From positions 41,001-105,000 of the forward strand of contig JBAMJR010000048.1 in assembly GCA_038501785.1 (NCBI GenBank): a stretch of 64,000 nt of DNA, in the 5' to 3' direction. Below are positions 32,580 through 45,600 of this stretch, in pieces. How positions within the stretch are numbered: the first letter of the stretch is position 1; each line of letters starts with the position of its first letter. Under the pieces are notes generated by a model. That model was not told where the DNA came from. It saw only the letters and a list, made by a program, of their open reading frames with translations, and searched no databases. A program made the translations under genes and the position numbers. Source of the stretch: Myoxocephalus aenaeus (taxonomy: Eukaryota; Chordata; Actinopteri; Perciformes; Cottidae).

Positions 32580-35500
32580 TCAGCCGAAGGCGTTTCCGTT
32601 GCTGACCCGGTTCCTGCTGCGGACGGGCCGGTCCCGGCTGAAGACGGTGTCCTGGTCGCTGTCCAGCTCGGACTCGGACATCATGAGGCTGGAGTTGTGC
32701 TCGGTGCTGCGGTGTTTGATACCTGAGATGGGAATATGAAGAAAAACACCAACAGGCATGTTTTCATTGGGCTCTGCTGCTCTTTCAAAATAAAATGACT
32801 GAATCCAGAAAACCAAAAGAGTTTACTCTGTCGAGTGTAGTCTGGACCAAAGCCTTGTTTTTACTGCACGTTTTTTTCATCAATCTTTCTGATTGAATGT
32901 GGGCTGTTGTATTGATATTCTACGATAAATAGGAATGTCTTTTTTTACGTGCAAACCGACCAGCAATAAAAGCACTGAAAGGCACCGTGCGTCTACTTCT
33001 GGACGGTGTTCTCTGTGTTGGCAGCTTTGAGCCTCAGGGCCACCGTACCACCAGGACCAATGAGGCTCTGAGTGAAGGGACTCACTGAATTTGGGCCGGA
33101 GCTCCACCCTCTCCTGGTCGTCCATGTTGTTCAGGATGGTGTATTTGGTTTTCTTCCTCACTCTGGTCTGCTTCCTCCTGAACACAGTGGACACAGACAG
33201 GAAGTTCAGCCTCACAGAGATCCTCAGTAAGCACAGGACGGCGGGTAAGCAGGTAAACGGGTAAGCGGGTAAACGGGTAAACAGGTAAACGGTAACCAGG
33301 TAAATGTGTACACAGGTAAATGATAAACGGGTAAACGGATAAACAGGTAAATGGTCAATGGTAAATGGATAAACGGGTAAATGGTAAACGGGAAAACAGG
33401 TAAATGGTAAACAGGTAAACGGGTAAATGGTAAACGGGTAAACAGGTAAACGCGTAAATGGTAAACAGATAAACGGGTAAACGGTAAGCAGGTAAACGGA
33501 TAAACAGGTAAATGGGTATACAGGTAAATGGTAAACGGATAAATAGGTAAACGGTAAGCAGGTAAATGGGTAAACAGATAAACGGGTAAATGGGTAAACG
33601 GGTAAGCAGGTAAACGGGTAAGCAGGTAAACGGTAAGCAGGTAAATGTGTACACAGGTAAATGATAAACGGGTAAACGGATAAACAGGTAAATGTGTAAA
33701 CGGAAAATGGGTAAACGGGTAAATGGTAAACGGGTAAACAGGTAAACAGGTAAATGGTAAATGGGTATACAGGTAAATGTGTAAACGGAAAATGTGTAAA
33801 CAGGTAAATGGTAAACGGGTAAACGGGTAAACAGGTAAACGCGTAAGGAGGTAAACGGTAAGCAGGTAAACGGGTACACAGGTAAATGATAAACGGGTAA
33901 ATGGATGAACGGATAAACAGGTAAATGGGTAAACGGGTAAACAGATAAACGGGTAAATGGGTAAACAGGTAAATGGTAAACGGGTAAACAGGTAAATGGG
34001 TAAACAGGTAAACGGGTAAACAGGTAAATGGGTAAACAGGTAAACGGGTAAACAGGTAAATGGTAAATGGGTAAATGGTAAACAGGTAAATGGTAAAAGG
34101 TAAACGGGTAAACGGTAAACGGGTTCACCTCCGGCAGCAGCAGATGAAGGTCCAGCTGACGGACAGGATGAAGACCATGAGCACGAAGCTGGTCAGGATT
34201 ACGTAAAGCACCCACCACTCTGAGGAAGAACAGAACAGGTCACATGGTCACAGGTCACATGGTCACATGGTCTGAGTTAACAGTCACAGGTCGCATGGTC
34301 ACAGGTCACATGGTCTGAGTTAACAGTCACAGGTCACATGGTCTGAGTTAACAGTCACAGGTCACATGGTCACAGGTCACATGGTCACAGGTCACATGGT
34401 CTGAGTTAAACCTGCAGCCTCTCAACGAGGCCCTCTGGAGGTGGCACGCAACTAATACTAATAATAATAATATATAACTTAACGTACTTTTCTGGTGTTT
34501 TGCTTTCATGCCACGTTGTTAATGTATTAGTAATAATGTTATGTATTAGTAATAATATTAATAGTGTTAATACCAGTGCTAAGCCTTCTCTGCTGGCCTA
34601 AACAGAATCACAAAGTTATAGCTATTTTATAATGTAATTGTTTTTCACAAATATACTACATGTATTGTAATTATTTTTTTCCTATCAGCTTATTTTCTCA
34701 TTGCACAGCTCCTGTCTTCCTCTGTTCTGTCTGTTCAGCCTGCAGCACTTTAGCTAGTTTTAAGGAGAAGCTTTCATCCAATCACATTTCTCTCCTGTGT
34801 CTCTGTCAGCAAAGCAGTTTAAGCCTTAGCAGATTAAAGCACACAGAGAGTGGACGTTGTGATTGATCGTCATGGACTTCAACAAATCAGATCTTTAGTT
34901 AGACAAGCTGGGTGTATTCTTTGAGGTGCAGGGCCTGTGAAATGGCGTGGATGTGTGATTGGTCAGTGGCCCAGCGTGACCACTAACATGCGCTGTGATT
35001 GGTCAGTGTGTCAACAGGGCGGAGCTCAGTGGGAACTGGTTCTGGTGAAGCGAGAGAAGTTGTGACATGTTTATGTTTTGGCGCTCGGTGGCTGAAGGAG
35101 GAGGAGAAGCGGACTTGGTGGTGGATTTGGTGACAACATGTTTGCGGTGATGACCCCGGTGTCGACTGTTGCTGTCGAGTGGATATTTTCTGCCCTAGAA
35201 CGCGTGGAGGTGTTCCGGGGCGCGGCTGGGAGGCTGTCCTCACCGGTCCATGGCCATCTGTTGCTGGATCTGAAGCGCACCGTAAACTGTACAACCGTGT
35301 CGCTGAAATTTTTGTTAACAATGGCCATGGAGGAGGCTGTGGGCCCTGTTGTTTGTCTGGATAGATTTTTTACCATCAACCTCGACCAACTGTCTTCAAT
35401 GGTTTCTACTTCTAAATCTTCTACCTGTCTCCTAGACCCTGTTCCGACTAAGCTGTTTAAGGAAGTTTTACCTTTAATTAGCACCTCTCTACTAGATATT

Positions 35501-38500
35501 ATCAATGGGTCTTTACTAATGGGTCATGTACCACAGTCTTTTAAAGTAGCTGTAATTACACCTCTTCTTGAACCGGTCCTACCTGCTGCCATGGCCCTGC
35601 TGATGCCCCCCTCCTCTCTCCCTCCTTCTGCTTCATGGATTATCAGGATCATGGACCATGCCTACTACTCATTATATGAATACTTTCTGTCATATTCATG
35701 TAATGTGCTGTAACTACGTTATTCATTCTGGTCACATGACATCTATTGCTTCTGTCCATCAGGAGAGGGATCCTCCTCTGTTGCTCTCCTGAAGGTTTCT
35801 TCCTGTTTTCCCTGTGAAAGGGTTTTTACTATCTTTATTTGGGAGTTGTTCCTGATCCGATGTGAGGTCCTGGGACAGGATGTTATGATACAGACTGTAA
35901 AGCTCTGAGGATAACTTGTATTTGTGATGTTGGGCTATATAAAATAAACTGAATTGAATTGAACTGAACAAGTAGAAGTTGATGGACTTTGTCTTTAAGT
36001 GAACATCATTTGGTAAGTTAACTGCTTTTTGTGTTTTTGCATCTGCGGTGGCGTTGTGTTGATGTGTCTATGGTGACAGGGTTGAGCTGGTCAGGTGGGT
36101 CAGTCAAGACGCACAACATCGCCTCGGCGAGGTTGTGCGTCTTGACTGACCCACCTGACCGAGAGGCACTCCGTAAATGCGCATTCCTCAACGGGAGTGT
36201 CCGCTGCCTCTCTTTTTTTTCTCGTCAAGGTGGTGGAGCTCCGCGGGTCGCTCCCCGCGCCGTGTGACTCCCTCCATGCTTGTGGTGCCGTGTGGCAGAG
36301 TGATGTGGACTTTACGGCACTGAAGGCCTAGGTCGAAAACGCACGGCCCGCCACTGGTTAATATATTAGTAATACTGTTATTAATGCTACTGTATTAGTA
36401 ATAATGTTATTAATGTTAATGTATTAGTAATACTAACAGTGTTAATATATTAGTAGTAATGTCATAAATGTTAATGCATACCACAGTTACTCTCTCCGTC
36501 TCCGAGGTATCTGCGCATGAGGTTCTCCGTCCAGAACGGGTCACATGCACACTCCTTTGTGACGGGGTCACACTGACCTCGGCCCGAGCAGCGAAGCAGG
36601 CACACTGAGGGAAACAAAGACACCGTAAACCACATGGATGTGTCTTCAGAGGACAAAGACCACGTAAACCACATGGATGTGTCTTCAGAGGACAAAGACC
36701 ACGTAAACCACATGGATGTGTCTTCAGAGGACAAAGACCACGTAAACCACATGGATGTGTCTTCAGAGGACAAAGACCACGTAAACCACATGGATGTGTC
36801 TTCAGAGGACAAAGACCACGCAAACCACATGGATGTGTCTTCAGAGGACAAAGACCACGTAAACCACATGGATGTGTCTTCAGAGGACAAAGACCACGTA
36901 AACCACATGGATGTGTCTTCAGAGGACAAAGACCACGTAAACCACATGGATGTGTCTTCAGAGGACAAAGACCACGTAAACCACATGGATGTGTCTTCAG
37001 AGGACAAAGACCACGTAAACCACATGGATGTGTCTTCAGAGGACAAAGACCACGTAAACCACATGGATGTGTCTTCAGAGGACAAAGACCACGTAAACCA
37101 CATGGATGTGTCTTCAGAGGACAAAGACCATGTAAATCCTGGTCTCTGCAGTGAACCGGTCCTGGTCTCTGCAGTGAACCAGATTGATTTGAACTCACAG
37201 ACGGTGTCGACTCTCAGGACTCTGAACAGCAGGTAGTCGCTCTTCTCTCTGAGCAGCTGGTTCCTCAGCAGAACCACCAGCCGGGAGCCAGAGATCGGAC
37301 CCGAGGTTCCCCAGACCGAGAACCGCAACACCGTGCTGCACCAGCACACACAGACAGAAGCTTGTATTATTATTATTATTATTAATAAACTATTGATGAT
37401 TCTCTAAATGTCTTAAGGCACTGAAGTTTTTATATTTTCCTCTTTTTAAAACAGATTTAATAGATCGGCTCTGTGAGGAGTTTTATGTAAATATTTATAA
37501 ATGTACATTAAACATCAAGCTCACACTGTCAGTAAACCAGTCAGTCAGTAAACCAGTCAGTCAGTAAACCAGTCAGTACACAAGTCAGTCAGTAAACCAG
37601 TCAGTCAGTAAACCAGTCAGTCAGTACACCAGTCAGTCAGTAAACCAGTCAGTCAGTAAACCAGTCAGTCAGTACACCAGTCAGTCAGTACACCAGTCAG
37701 TAAACCAGTCAGTCAGTACACCAGTCAGTCAGTACACAAGTCAGTCAGTACACAAGTCAGTCAGTACACAAGTCAGTCAGTACACCAGTCAGTACACCAG
37801 TCAGTAAACCAGTCAGTCAGTACACCAGTCGTGGTACCTGAGGTGTGAGTGTCCCTGCAGCGCTCGGACCCTGATGTCGCTGTCGAGGACGTGGATCAGG
37901 GCGGCGAGCTGCCGGACCACCGTGTCCCTCTGAGCCACGCTGACCTGAGCCACCGGCACCAGCATCTCCAGCTCCAGCTGCTGCTCGCCGCCTGGCTCTG
38001 CGGAGACACAGCGGGGACACGCTTCAGCAGATCCTGGTGCGCCGCGGGCCGGTCCATAGACGATCCGGACCTACCTGGTCGCACCTCCACCGTGGCCGTG
38101 GCCGTGCTGGAGCGGCCCTGAGCGTCTGTCACCCTCAGCTGGAACAGGTAGGTGCCCTCCACCAGGTTGGCCAGGAAGAGGGAGGCCCGAGTCCCCGAGC
38201 CGTACAGGACGTCCTGCAAACAGACAGACGTATAATAAGATAAGATAATCCTTTATTAGTCCCGCAGTGGGGAAGTTACAGGATAACAGCAGCATTGCTC
38301 ACAAGTGAATAAAAGATAAAAAATCAAGTAATATAAATAAACAGTAATAGAAAACAATAAAAACAGTAAAGAAGAATATTAAATATGCAGACTGAATAAA
38401 AAAAAGTATATAAAGTACTTAAACGTATTGCACGTGTTGGATATTGCACCAGGTGAATGAAGTGTTCAAAAAATATGAATACTCTAACATACTGTAATCT

Positions 38501-41500
38501 TGTTTGATCTAATCATGTTAGTACTGTACTGACCCCAGCAGCAGGACTCTGGCTGTCTCTGACCCACAGATAGTGGACCTCGGTCTGGTCTCCGTCGGTC
38601 ACGGAGCCCCGGAGGACCAGAGAACTGTTGGGCAGAGAGACGGTGTGGCTGCCGCTGGCATGAGCCACGGGAGGAAGACTTGTGGCTGCAGGAGGACGAC
38701 AGGACAGATGTTGGAATGAACACTAGTGGGACCCCCCTTCGCTGGTCAGAGTTCAGTTCCGGATTAACCCCGTCCTTGTCCCCCCTCAGGTTCGGGTTCG
38801 GGTCAACCCTGTCCCCTCTCGGGTTCAGGTTAACCCTGTCCCCCCTCGGGTTAGGGTTTGGATTAACCCCGTCCCCCCTCACCTTCCTGGACCCTGATGG
38901 TCAGTGAAGCTCTGTCTGTCGCCCCCTGCTGGTCAGAGACAGTCAGCCTGAAGGTGTAGCGTCCCACCCGAAGGCCTGATGCCGTGGCGACTGCCTGGTC
39001 CGCTCCCTCCAGCTTTAACCCCGGGGGTCCGCTGGAGAAACCAGAACCCAGAGTCGGTACAGCGAAGGCTTGAGGGAGTTATTCGTCTGCAGCGGACTGC
39101 TTGTGTCCTACCTGACGGCGTCCCAGCGGTAGCTGGCGATGCCGCGGTCGTCGGTGCTTCCGCCGCCGTCGAGCGACAAGCTGCTCACAGGGAGAAGCAA
39201 CTGCCTGTCGGGACCCACGATGGCCACCGGGCCACGGTTTGACCCCCTGACCTCTGAGTCTGAACAAAGGGAGAGGGGAGGAACGGGCAGGAAAAGTAGT
39301 CACAATATATTCAAAGGTTTTAATTCTCACAGATATACAGACAGAGAGAGAAGCCGAGATGAAGATAGTTTGTTGATAGATGAACCAGGCTGCTGTGTTG
39401 AAGCTTAAAATACAGTTAAAAGAATAATTAATTATCTTGTTGTTGTTCACCTCACCTACATGGTTACAGGAGCCGAGTAAAGAAGCTTTAAATAGTTTCT
39501 CTGGAGTGAGGCTTCATGTTATCGTCCAGGTGGGTTGAGACTGTTTACAATGACTTTCATTTATTATTATAAACACTCCCTGTTCATCTATAAATGTACC
39601 AGAGTCTGCAGTGGCCGCGGTTGGAGGGTTGGTGCTAGGAGTTTGGGTGGCGGTCGGTGGAGCTCTGACCGCTGACTGGAGCACCTTCAGTACATCTGAG
39701 AACCATCAAGAGTTCACAATTAATGTCCTTATTACTGAAATAAACTATGACAACTCATTTTAAATTTTCTTTATTTCATATCAGAGTGTCTTCCTTTGCA
39801 TTGATGCAAAGAAACAAGCAAGGCAATAAAAGATATAGAAAGGAAATAGGATTGAACAATGGGATAAAAGACAAGTTGCCTGAATCCGCTCATGAACTCC
39901 AGCAAACCGTTATAGCAGCCTGTCAAATCTTTAAGGAAGCCTCCTGGTCGTCCTCCAGAGCTCTTCATCCTGCCTCCTGGTCGTCCTCCAGAGCTCTTCA
40001 TCCTGCCTCCTGGTCGCCCTCCAGAGCTCTTCATCCTGCCTCCTGGTCGCCCTCCAGAGCGGTCCAGCTCTTCATCATTCCTCCTGGTCGCACTCCAGAG
40101 CTCTTCATCCTGCCTCCTGGTCGCCCTCCAGAGCTCTTCATCCTGCCTCCTGGTCGCCCTCCAGAGCGGTCCAGCTCTTCATCCTGCTTCCTGGTCGCCC
40201 TCCAGAGCGGTCCAGCTCTTCATCCTGCCTCCTGGTCGCCCTCCAGAGCTCTTCATCCTGCCTCCTGGTCGCCCTCCAGAGCGGTCCAGCTCTTCATCCT
40301 GCTTCCTGGTCGCCCTCCAGAGCGGTCCAGCTCTTCATCCTGCCTCCTGGTCACCCTCCAGAGCGGTCCAGCTCTTCATCCTGCCTCCTGGTCGCCCTCC
40401 AGAGCTCTTCATCCTGCCTCCTGGTCACCCTCCAGAGCGGTCCAGCTCTTCATCCTGCCTCCTGGTCGCCCTCCAGAGCAGTCCAGCTCTTCATCCTGCC
40501 TCCTGGTCACCCTCCAGAGCGGTCCAGCTCTTCATCCTGCCTCCTGGTCGCCCTCCAGAGCAGTCCAGCTCTTCATCCTGCCTCCTGGTCGCCCTCCAGA
40601 GCAGTCCAGCTCTTCATCCTGCCTCCTGGTCACCCTCCAGAGCAGTCCAGCTCTTCATCCTGCCACCTGGTCACCCTCCAGAGCGGTACAGCTCTTCATC
40701 CTGCCACCTGGTCACCCTCCAGAGCGGTACAGCTCTTCATCCTGCCTCCTGGTCGCCTCCCAGAGCGGTCCTGCCTCCTTGTTGCCCTCCAGAGCGGTAC
40801 AGCGCTTCATCCTGCCTCCTGGTCGCCCTCCAGAGCGGTACTGCTCTTGGTACAGTTCTTGGTCCTGCCTAGAACTGTACCAAGAGCTGTACCTGAATGA
40901 ATTCTGTCTGTGCTTTCTGCGGTGAAACCCTATTCATCATCGATGAGTTTCACACTGAGCTGAAGTGAATGCCTCGATCGGCACCAAAACTGATCTCTGA
41001 GATGGATCAAGACATCCCTGATATTAAACTACTGTTCAGCCAACATAGGGAATACAGGGAAGGAGTTATTCCTCATACATACAGTGTGAAACTAGTTGCA
41101 CTTAACCGTTAACTTCTACAAAGGTCAACTGTGATTTCAGCCCTGAATGATAAAACAGTGTTTTAATCATTTTGTGGGGACACTTCCCCATAAGTCCTTA
41201 CATTTTAGGATCAGGTTAGGTTAGGGCTGAGATCAGGTTTTTCTGGATGACTACCCAAGTCTCCAGGAAATGAATGTAAATCAATGTTATGTCCCCAAAA
41301 GACCCAATGACATTGGGATTGGGCCCTAGTGTCCTCCCTCAGCCCTCAAACCCTGAACCCTCAGGGACTCACTGAGGTCTTCTGGTAAATGGTAAAGAGT
41401 GTGAGAGGCTTTAGGGCTTGAAATGGGACAGCACTTAATAAACAAAATATCACGTGACTACATACAACAATATTGTCTAATTGTGGGTATTTATTTATCA

Positions 41501-42654
41501 CTTTTAACTCCCTGATTTGAACGTGTTCCAGGCTGAGACGTGATTTCATATAATCTATTTACTCGTTTTGGTCAAAACTGTTTCAATAACAAAACGAAAT
41601 GTTTAATGAATAAATCTGTGTAATACATATATATAATCTCTGCTTGCATTCATCTGATTTCATGTGTTTTTTGTTGCATCTTTAATCTTAATGTTGTGTA
41701 AATGTTATTTATCGGGCTGAACACCAAGTGCTTCTTTGTTTACCTTTTATTTACGTCTCCATTCTTTTCCATTGATAACTGCGTGTTTAAGAACAAAGAA
41801 CACCCAAACGTACAGACTCACATCCAACATGAAGACTGTGAACAAACATAATCAATAAACACAAGAGCCCAACATGATCACTGACGATGTCAACAGAGCG
41901 GAGAAGAGAAACAAGTGCTTTAATAACTAAGCCCCTAAACACATCTCTTTAGAAGATGATCACAAAGCTTTCTGTTGTATTATTAGAATATTTATGATAT
42001 ATAATTCATCCAGTTCAGTTTGAAAACATATAATAAATATTGTTTAGATATTAACTGTTGAGTTAGTTCAATATATTATATATTATTATTATATAGGAGA
42101 CCCTGGGGAAGACCCAGGACACGCTGGAGGGATTATATCTCCAGCTGACTGGAACGCCTCGGGATCCCAGAATGAGCTGAACATGTTGCTGTGAGAGGAG
42201 GTCTGGGTAATGGATGGATGGATTATATATTATATATATACGAGTGAAGCAGTATTGTGGTGTTCTGACCTTTGATGATGAATACCACCGGTCTAAGCCT
42301 TTGATTCTGTTTATTTTCAAATAATAATGTATGATTATTATCATAAACACACAGGTTTGTAACATGCCATAGTACTTTCAGGTCTACCTGGCTGTAAGGA
42401 CGTGCCAATGGGCCGAGTGGGCGTGGCCAGGCTGGGAAGGGAAGGTCTTATATGGTCGTGTACGGTGGAGACGGTTGTCGGTTTCGGGAGAAGTGAAAAC
42501 ATCCGAGACGTTGAATCAACGCGGCTTTGTGTTTCGGTCTGTAAGGAAAGAAAAGAAACGTGAACATTCATTATATTACTCTCTTCCAGTCTTTATGCTA
42601 AGCTAGGCTAGCTACGTAGCACACACACATTACATCCATCTGAACGTATGTAGA

Positions 42655-42685
<31 letters not shown>

Positions 42686-45600
42686 TGCTGTCATATTAGC
42701 GCGTTATTAACGGCGTTAACGCAAACCAATTATAACGCCGTCAATTTTATTAACGGCGTTAACGCATTTTAATTTTTCAATTTCTTTTTTTCTGCGAGCA
42801 CCACGCCGGATGTAGCTCAACCGGAAGCAAAACAATAGGCACGCCGCTTGGGCTTGGAAGCTAGGCTAACGTTACGGTTTAAATGAATGAATGGTGAGCG
42901 CGATACGGCAAAATGAATGATATTCAGTGAACTGAACAGGTGCGCGTGCCAGAAGGGAGAAGAGTGAACACATTGAACACAGCAGGAGAGAACGCAACGT
43001 TAGCCAGCTAGCTAAAGCTCCGGTGGAAAATTATTAGCTTATGCCGCGTTCACACCGGACGCGCCGCGTCCGGTGTGAACGCGGCATAACGCTACCGTTT
43101 TTGAGGAGGTAGATTTTGAGGAGAGGGGACTGACAAGGCAGAAGGTAAAGTGGTCCACCGTTCTATCAATAAGCAGACCTGCCAACCTGTACGCAATTTG
43201 CGTAGCGGATACGCATTTTGACGTCAAAGTACGCTGGTAAAAATGAGTCTAAAATTAATTTTAGACTAATTGACCAGCACACATTATATGCAATGCAATA
43301 TAATGCATGACGAGTATTTAATGACTTATCAATATATAGGTTATATATCAAGGTTGGCAGGTCTGAATAAGGCTAAACTAGAAGTTAACACCAATACAAA
43401 CATTATTTGTGCAGAATGAGTGTGTTAGGGGAGAAGGATGCAGCCATTGTTAAACAGCTGGATTGAAATGCAGCTGGAACTGGTCGTGGCTAAAACTGGA
43501 AGGCAAGGTCTCAATAAAAGGGCAAGAGGTGTCCTTTCATCTAGGAGATGTATTCTCCAAAATCAACAGGCAGGGATTCACCAGATGCATTCTCTGCATC
43601 AAAGATATAAATGATGCTAACAAAGGCAGCCATGCTCTCCCTTACCACATTGTGCCTCATATACTGTAAATGTTAGACCAGTGACAGGCTGGCATGAAAT
43701 GGCTTGCATAATACTTAGTAAGGAGGCCATAATCATGTTTGACTCATGGCTGAAGTTAAGTTTCTCCAGCTCTCCCCAGGTTGGCAAAAAAAGCATCTCA
43801 AAATGCATCAGATTGATGCTTTAAAATATGGAATATTTAAATGTTTCTTACGGGGGAGCATGCCCCCGGACCCCCTAGAGGGGTAATATCCTTCTCACCC
43901 CTGACCCGTTTTCATGCCTGGTGCACTCTATAATTTTATTTTGTAAACCTGAAATGTGCAGTGATTTTATTTTGTACCGCCCTGTTTGGCAGTTGTTTTT
44001 CAATAAAATAAAGCAAGCCAATCCACTTTTTCATGTTGATAAGAGCATTAAAATGCAAAAAAAAAAAATTGCGATTAATTGTGATTAATCGCGAGTTAAC
44101 TATGACATAAATGCGATTAATCGCGATTAAATATTTTAATCGTTTGACAGCACTAATATATATATATTATATGTATAGAATATATATATATATATATATA
44201 TACACATACATACATATGTATAGAATATATCATGTGAAATTATTTAAAGCAGTTTTGCTGTAATTACATTAGTTGTATGGATTTATCCTTCATTTAACCA
44301 GAAAGGTTTCCAGTACAAAGGGGACCAGAACCATCACAAACCACAACACACCAGCAGGTTAAGTTAACCCAACAGGTTAAGTAAACCCAACAGGTTTAGT
44401 TAACCCAACAGGTTAAGTAAACCCAACAGGTTAAGTTAACCCAACAGGTTTAGTTAACCCAACAGGTTAAGTAAACCCAACAGGTTAAGTAAACCCAACA
44501 GGAATCAGAGGCTCAAACAGTCCTCATTGTGAAGTGAACCACAGGAACCGGATCAATGAACCGCTCACCGTGTTCTCTGCAGACGCAGCTGGTCTCCAGG
44601 TTTTGTCGTCTCCCTGACGGACGTTCCCCCCAGAGGAGGCTCTGTTCTGGGCCTGGCTCTCTGGACCCTCCTCTGCCTCTGATTGGTTGAGCCTGTCTCT
44701 TCCCTCCAGAGACAGCTGCTGGTTCCCTCCCCTCTCCTCCTGGGTTCCCTCTGGATCCTCTGCATCCAGCATGCCGGGGTCAGAGTCCTGCGGCGGCCCG
44801 TCCTGCGACGGCCCGTCCAACAGGGCGAGGTCCTTTAGGGCCTCCGGGTCCCTGGGGGGCTCAGAGGACCGTATGAAGGGCCCCCAGCGGCCGGCGTAGG
44901 GTTCTCCTCTCACCGGCGTCTGGGGGGCCCCCCTCTGCAGGAAGGCCAGCGAGGAGTCGGCCCCAGGTCTCTGTCGGGGTCGGCAGCTCTCCGTCCACCG
45001 ACAGCTCAGGATGTAGCAGCGGCCTTCGAACAGCCAGGCCAGGTCGTAGCCCGGCAGGTCGCAGCCGGCCGCCACGCACTGCGGCAGCGCCGCCACGCCG
45101 GGAACCCGCAGAACGTTCTCCACCGCCGGGGCCACCGCCGGGGACGGCACCGCCTCGGAGAACGTCGCCCCCTGCCAGCACTGAGATGTCAGTACAGCTG
45201 CAACACAACACAGTGCTCCGGTTCATGTAGCAAGGTTCTCTTCATGCAGAACTACTAGAACACACAGTGCTGTACTGAGGTTCTCTTACTGCAGAACTAC
45301 TAGAACACACAGTGCTGTACTGAGGTTCTCTTACTGCAGAACTACTAGAACACAGTGCTGTACTGAGGTTCTCTTACTGCAGAACTACTAGAACACACAG
45401 TGCTGTACTGAGGTTCTCTTACTGCAGAACTACTAGAACACACAGTGCTGTACTGAGGTTCTCTTACTGCAGAACTACTAGAACACAGTGCTGTACTGAG
45501 GTTCTCTTACTGCAGAACTACTATAACACAGTACTGTAGTGAGGTTTTCTTCATGCAGAACTACTAGAACACACAGCGATGTAGTGAGGTTCTCTTCATG

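Larger units (their letters stand above)
42683..44155. mobile_element. Non-autonomous hAT-like element in KIAA0319 intron 2
   Basis: The termini TAGTGCTGTCA (42683) and TGACAGCACTA (44155) are inverted. Next to them are AT-rich GCGTTAACG or GATTAATCGCG motifs typical of this fish repeat class. It is flanked on both sides by (TA)n. No transposase is recognised inside. It contains two further insertions (43039-43089 and 43174-43365). Confidence 0.75.

Noticed and set aside
36416..37349. Long minus-strand frames of 260-292 residues
   Set aside because: They are real KIAA0319 exon ends joined through the 39-bp intronic minisatellite; the splice sites at 37199 and 36604 remove it.
39747..40925. 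392-residue plus-strand protein
   Set aside because: It runs through an intronic minisatellite of KIAA0319 on the opposite strand; low-complexity translation, no domain.
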